A stretch of DNA of 64,000 nucleotides from Hordeum vulgare subsp. vulgare (Eukaryota; Streptophyta; Magnoliopsida; Poales; Poaceae): positions 488,319,763 to 488,383,762 of the forward strand of contig NC_058524.1 in assembly GCF_904849725.1 (NCBI RefSeq), read 5' to 3'. The translations under genes and the position numbers were made by a program. The notes under the pieces were generated by a model that made no database searches, had not been told where the DNA came from, and worked only from the letters and a program-made list of their open reading frames with translations. Below, piece after piece: positions 59,124 to 64,000 of this stretch (positions within the stretch are counted from its first letter, which is position 1; each line of letters begins with the position of its first letter).

Positions 59124-59258
59124 TATGTAATGAGTATCTTATTAACTATCATAGTTATGTAATGAGTACCTACGAAACTATCCCTGCCTATGTAATGAGT
59201 ACTTAGTAAACTTTCCCTGGTTATGTAATGAGTACCATGAATTTGCTGTCCTTGCTTA
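59124..59258 (+). repeat. ~33-bp tandem repeat 3' of GRF gene (right copy)
   Basis: Four TATGTAATGAGTA-type units equivalent to 37166-37300. Confidence 0.75.
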
Positions 59259-59606
59259 TGTTATGTTAAGTATTAGGAGTTTAGTTAAAATTGCTATCCT
59301 AGTTTATCTTTCCATAAGAAGCACATCAGAGCATATCCGTTCAACATCACAACATATCTTTAAATAAGAAGCACGTGACAATATGAAAGGATTTCCCAAC
59401 ATTAAGCACATCACAGCAGAAAAGTTAAAATTCTCACCATTTCAACATGATAGAAGTTGAACATCTCAACATTTCAACATCACATCAGTTCAACGCAAGA
59501 GAATGTGACATAATTTTGACAGGCTCTCAACCCAAATTCCTAGTTCAGACGTAAACTAGACCCAAATTCATAGTTCAGACATAAACTAGACCCAAATTCT
59601 CTAGGT

Positions 59607-62600
59607 TCATTGGTTGCCACTTGCATAAAAGTAACCCCTCATCCCTGTGTTGTGAAACCTCTTCCTTTTAGAACTAGCTCTTTCTCCAGCTGATGCAGTT
59701 GATGCAGTTGCAAGCCTCGGTGCTGTGTATGGTCTTCCACCTATCCTACTAGGTGCACTGGTTGAATATACTTCTCTGTTTGCAACCTCGGAAGCAGCGG
59801 TAGAAGAATCTCCTGCAGTTATTGCCCTCTTTTTCCTTCTCAAAGTAGGAGGCTCTGTAGACTGTAAATTTGTAGTTGAAGAACTGCCTCCAACATCATG
59901 ACTGACAGTTCTAGTTGTCTTTTAAAGCACACAAGTTTGAAAAAAAATCCATGAGAATATTTAAAAATAGTTCTAGCAGTTCTAGCAATAGTACATACCT
60001 TATGTTTGTTCCTTCTTGCCTGTAGATGGGGCTTCAGAGGCATATGGTAGTAGGTGTATCTATGTTTCTGCTTGTTGCAATTGCTGCATGTGATAGTGGC
60101 CATCCTTGATGTATGCTTAGGTACTGGTACCTCAAATTGCCCCTTTCTTCTAACAGTTTGTTTCCTACCCTTTTTCTCCTTGAACACAGGTGGATCTATA
60201 TCTTGAGTAGGTGTCCTTGGCCGAAACTCAGGTCCAGGTACAACGTAGATGATGTGTTTGTAGGTCTCTTTGTACAATGGCTTCTTAAAGAAATCATGTA
60301 CGAAGTCTTCTGGTTGTAGCTTCAACCTAGTAATCACAGAAACTGCATGGTTGCAAGGCACAACACTTGCAGTCACAAGTCCATTTTTCCAGGTTCACAC
60401 AGTAAGTTGCCTCCCCACTTGTGACTTGCCAAATGCCAGGATCTGCCATGTATGCAGTGCAATGCCTAGAGTACTTCTTTCATTCATGTAACTTTTCCAT
60501 GTAGGTGGGTGTGATTTCCCACCTACTGCTCTCTATCTTCTCTCTGATTGATTGATATTTGATTGTCAGTTTAGTTCTGAAACCATCCACACAGTTCCTG
60601 ATTGGCTTGCACATGATATCTAATATCATTTTTTAAACACTTGTGACAAGTTGTTAACTACAAGATATGTCTTGCATGTGTAATCCATGGCATGCCTAGA
60701 CCAAGTCTCCTTAGGGATTTTGGATAGCCACTTCCAAGCATCTTCATCCTGCTTCCTTAGTTCAACCATTGCAACCTCAAAACCATGCTTGGTATATGAG
60801 TATGCATCATTGTCCATGTGCCTTTTCAATTCCTCACCCCTAAAGCCAACTGATTGAAAATTGGCATAGATATGTCTTAAAGCATAATTGTTTGGTTTTA
60901 CAACTATGAGGAGAAGTAGATACCTTTTGTTTGTCAGAGATGATGGTGTAGTTGCCCCATTTGTTCCCCTCTCCAATGCATGCCCTCGGCAAACTGAGAA
61001 ACCAAGTCCAACTCTATGTGTCCTCCTTGTCAACAATTCCAATATCAATTGGAAATATGTTGTTGTTCCCATCCCTGCGAGTGGCAGCCAGTATATATTG
61101 CCGAGTAGTGACTTTTATGAAACACCCATCTAAGCCTGAAACAATAAGGAAACAACAGTTACAATAAGGAAACAAAGCATAAACAACAATCACAATAAGA
61201 AAGCCCAAAAAATCATATCTATGAAGGGTCTACACCCATTCAAAAAACCCTCCTTTGAAGCATTCAAGCAGTAAAACATGTAGTGGAACCTTCGATTAGG
61301 GCTAGGCTTGATCTCAATCACTCTGGTTGTAACGATGCATCTGCTCCTAGGGTTAGTATCAAGCACTGCTTGAAGATAATCCCTAAACCTTGTGTATTGT
61401 CTTTTCATGTCACCTTGCACCACTTCAATTGCCATTGACCTTCCCATGTAGGCCTTGGTCTATGGCACTTCCACTCCAAATTTGGTCTTTGTCCTCTTCA
61501 ATATTGCATCCACTCCATTCCTTGGTCTTCCCTGAGTTGTTGCTCACATGTTTTGGCTATCCAATCTACTTTCACTTTGGTTTTCTCTCTATGTGCACCA
61601 CATGTATGCAGGACATTCAACTTCTCGATGCAGAATTTGATCTCATGAGCAATTTTTGTTGCAGCCATGGAGAATGGACATCTACTTTCTCTTTGTGTGC
61701 ACCACACTATGATCATGTCTTTACAGTACCTGTGATAATGAAAATTTCTAAGTATCCTGATATGATAGTTCCTAAGGGCTCTTCTAGAGTGATACACATT
61801 AGTAAAGCACAATTTCAAGCAGAGTTGCTCATGAGCATCTGGCCTTGTCTCATCATACCACTTCCCAGGCTTATCCCTCTTGGCTTGGCTCTTTCTTCCA
61901 CAAGGAAGTTGTATAGCTTCTATACTAGCCTCATCATCCGAATCACTGATGCCGTAGTCACCAAGGAAAATCCTGAATCATCAGATGAAATGAAATCAGG
62001 AATACCTCTGTCCTATCCTGTTGGTGAGATCTTGTAGTTGGTCCCGCTTTTCCAATTGTCTTAAAAGTTTCAGAAAGTGTTGTCTCAGGTTCTGTGTCTG
62101 ATTCCACCACCTATGGGCACATGTCTTCCACCTCTGTGTCTCCTTCAAAGTTAATCACATGATCTTCTCTCTGTTTCCTCATCTGCTTCAACTCATCAAT
62201 AATTTCATTTCCCTCCTCTACAGCTCTGTTATGCTCTTCTGGTTTGTACTCACACGAGTTGAAATCAACAAATCCACCATAATATGAGGGGCCATAGTAT
62301 TCCCGAGCTTTCTTTTTACCCTTGGCCTTCTGCAAATTCATGTTCTCCTGTGTGTTCAGAAAAAAAATATGTTCACCTGGTTGTGTAGTACATATATGCA
62401 CATCATATAGCTCCTCACTACTAGCTTTTTCAAAAGGAAACAATACCCCATCCTTATTTATACTTATTATGTTGCATTTCCCAACCTGCTCTATTGGTAT
62501 CTGGGCCTCACATGAGTTTCCTATGTTCAAATCTCCAAGATTAGACTCAGTAGCCTTTATTACAGTGATGTTCAGCAACTTCTCAAGAGCATAATGATCA

Positions 62601-62857
62601 AGCATCTCCTCTACAACGTCTTCGCTGTCTATGACCTGCAATCCCGCTCGCCCCTATCGCTCATCTTTCACATAGTACATGTAGTCGGCTTTAGTATATC
62701 CCTCCTCAACCACCTTCAAATAAACAAGAGAGGCCTGAATAAGAATTTCCAACACAAGAGTCATTGAACGAATGAAAAGTATGTGATGAACACCGAAACC
62801 TTGAATTGAACCCACCGGAGAAGAACAACTAGAAACAAGAAATGATGAACTTAACAC
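59607..62857 (-). pseudogene. MULE transposase (right copy, includes N-terminus)
   Basis: Minus strand, in order: an N-terminal region (62857-62654 and 62641-62111; MYYVKDER, LNITVIKATESN, acidic linker); a MuDR-type N-terminal DNA-binding domain (61818-61498; YCKDMIIVWC, CPFSMAATKIAHE, CEQQL); FHYMFYCLNASKEGFLNGCRPF (61447-61220); a probable intron (about 61219-61136); LDGCFIKVTTRQYILAATRRDGNN with the first catalytic Asp; IISDKQK with the second; RHIYANF; HAMDYTCKTYLVVNN; the C-terminal CSNCNKQKHRYTYY segment; an intron 59998-59919; and a basic tail. The enzyme would cut and join Mutator ends. Frame changes, a deletion of exon start GLFNAIEDVF..., and a degenerate intron donor (ATATGA) disable it. 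Confidence 0.8.
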
Positions 62858-62860
62858 TCA

Positions 62861-64000
62861 GCATCTTCTCAATTAATCACCGGATATGACACGGCAGAAA
62901 AGATAGAGAAAACAACAATGAAAAGAAATGCACTTGGATGAAAATTGAATCATAGAAGTAAAAGGGCGGGAGGGTGGGGAAAAACAAAGACAACTTGGGA
63001 CAATGAGATGAACTCGTGAAAGAAATGAGAGATTGATCTTGAAAATATTGAAAAGGATTGAATTCACATGAAGAGAAGCACTCCGATTGGAAAAGAATTG
63101 ACATGACAACTCAGGTTGACAAGAATTGATAAGACAATTTGATTGAGCAAAGGAATTAATTAGCACTCCCATAGAAATATGAGAACACCACTTGGAAAAT
63201 ATATGAAATCACCACTTGACATCGAAGCAACTCGAATTACCATATTCAAACATAACAAAGGATGAGGCCTTCAAATTAAGCCAGAACAAATATATGACAC
63301 ATATTTCGATCGATATTTTCGTGGTAAGGTTTGCACGGGCTCGATCGTACATTGGATTATCATATTGAAATGACGCTCGAATATGCTCCCTAGGCGTAGC
63401 GAACTACAAGGCTTGACGGAGCATATGTGATGACATATATCGAGAATGTCCTTTGTAAGAACAACGTTAACAAACGAATCCACTAGATGTCAAACCCCAA
63501 CCTCACATCATGCATCTGTTGAAGATATCTTAGGTAACTATTTGAATTCCCACCTAAGAACTCCCTAAATATTATGGTAATGCAATCAGGTCCATGGATA
63601 CAAGGAGTAAAATCCATCACTCAACTCCTAGCAATAACACTACCCGTCCATTGTATCACATCCATCAACACATAACCAGAGATCTCGGAAATTCATCTAC
63701 CTCAGACGCTCGTAATCACAATGATACCAAGTATGGCAGTACATTCGGACGCTCACCACCAATACTAGGGATGTCAGACTCATCTTGCCACTACTAGTAT
63801 TGAAGCAATTTCGAACATCCTCCGTCTTGAGGTACTAAGGAAATTAAACGATAGCGAGTGTGACAAGAATCCGGTGGAGCTCAACTCCCCAGAAGAAATC
63901 AAGTCAGACAAGAGGTACCAAGTCAGAACTCCGTCACATGAGCATCATAGAGGTTCCAAAATACCCGCGTGCTCCTAAAAAAATTAAGAGAGAAGAGGAG
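62861..64000. other. Unassigned sequence at right edge
   Basis: AT-leaning, with no sustained coding frame and no match to the other elements here. Between 63000 and 63250 it has many GAATTGA / ACACCACTTG-like short repeats. It could be part of another LTR extending past the window, or MULE flank. No terminal inverted repeat of the MULE was found in it. Confidence 0.4.

Larger units (their letters stand above)
58211..61051. repeat. Tandem duplicate (right unit) of GRF/transposase junction
   Basis: This unit repeats, in the same order and strand, 36288-38446 joined to 57499-58210. At about 58210 the transposase sequence (CAATAGCAATTG) switches to the GRF intron (TTAGAAAGATTCAG...). At about 61051 the right unit continues into transposase sequence absent from the left unit. 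Confidence 0.85.
35770..62860. mobile_element. Mutator-like (MULE) element core, split by retrotransposon A and tandemly duplicated
   Basis: It comprises a plus-strand GRF zinc-finger gene, a minus-strand transposase converging on it, and a tandem duplication of the region where they meet. The left unit is about 36288-38446 plus 57499-58210, and the right unit is about 58211-61051. Outer terminal inverted repeats were not identified, so the true ends are unknown; coordinates here mark only the coding core. Retrotransposon A with B and C accounts for 38447-57498. Confidence 0.7.

Noticed and set aside
61390..62037. 215-codon plus-strand ORF
   Set aside because: It is antisense to the MULE transposase N-terminal domain, whose motifs are clear on the minus strand.

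Overview
The window looks like intergenic, transposon-packed DNA from a large-genome grass. The LTR ends (TGATACGTCC..., TGTTGGAAATATGCCC-like, TGTAACATCCC...), the lineages (Athila-type gypsy, Angela/BARE-type copia, long-LTR gypsy, Mutator-like) and the nesting depth are typical of Triticeae (wheat, barley, rye, Aegilops). Family names are from memory and were not checked against a database. I see no ordinary host gene, rRNA, tRNA or CRISPR array. Almost every coding sequence belongs to a transposable element, and most are broken.

Layout, left part (1-11655). 1-3364 holds inverted half-LTRs: an Athila-type LTR piece (+), another (-), then the first 1.17 kb of a copia LTR (-), then the rest of that copia LTR (+). 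Element G, a copia retrotransposon, follows (leader 3365-4630, decayed polyprotein 4631-8611, 3' LTR 8663-10437). 10438-11655 is AT-rich, unassigned DNA with internal repeats.

Middle part (11656-32892). Element D is a decayed Athila-type gypsy element on the minus strand. Element E (20949-32572, plus strand, TSD GGGCC) inserted into D's 5' LTR. Element H (28260-29692, TSD CCCCC), a solo LTR with a palindromic minisatellite, inserted into E.

Right part (32893-62860). This is a Mutator-like (MULE) DNA transposon with two convergent genes: a GRF-type zinc-finger/coiled-coil gene (+, 35770-37062) and a transposase (-, about 62857 to 59607). The layout recalls mudrB/mudrA of maize MuDR. The gene-to-gene junction is tandemly duplicated (unit about 2.85 kb). 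Solo copia LTR F (33781-35701, TSD CCCCT, itself carrying a hAT-like MITE) sits just 5' of the GRF gene. Element A (38447-57498, TSD CCTCC) sits in the left duplicate of the transposase, and the right duplicate at 60410-60414 keeps the unoccupied site. Element B (41651-54034, Athila-type, TSD TGCAC) sits in A. Element C (43732-51751, 3.3 kb LTR) sits in B and has lost its 3' end together with B's pol.

Order of events: MULE, then tandem duplication, then A, then B, then C, then a deletion at the C/B junction. Separately: D, then E, then H. 62861-64000 is unassigned. The best candidates for something under-described are the GRF gene paired with a MULE transposase, and element C, with a six-zinc-knuckle Gag, an unrecognised second ORF, three exact copies of its pre-LTR motif and no visible pol.
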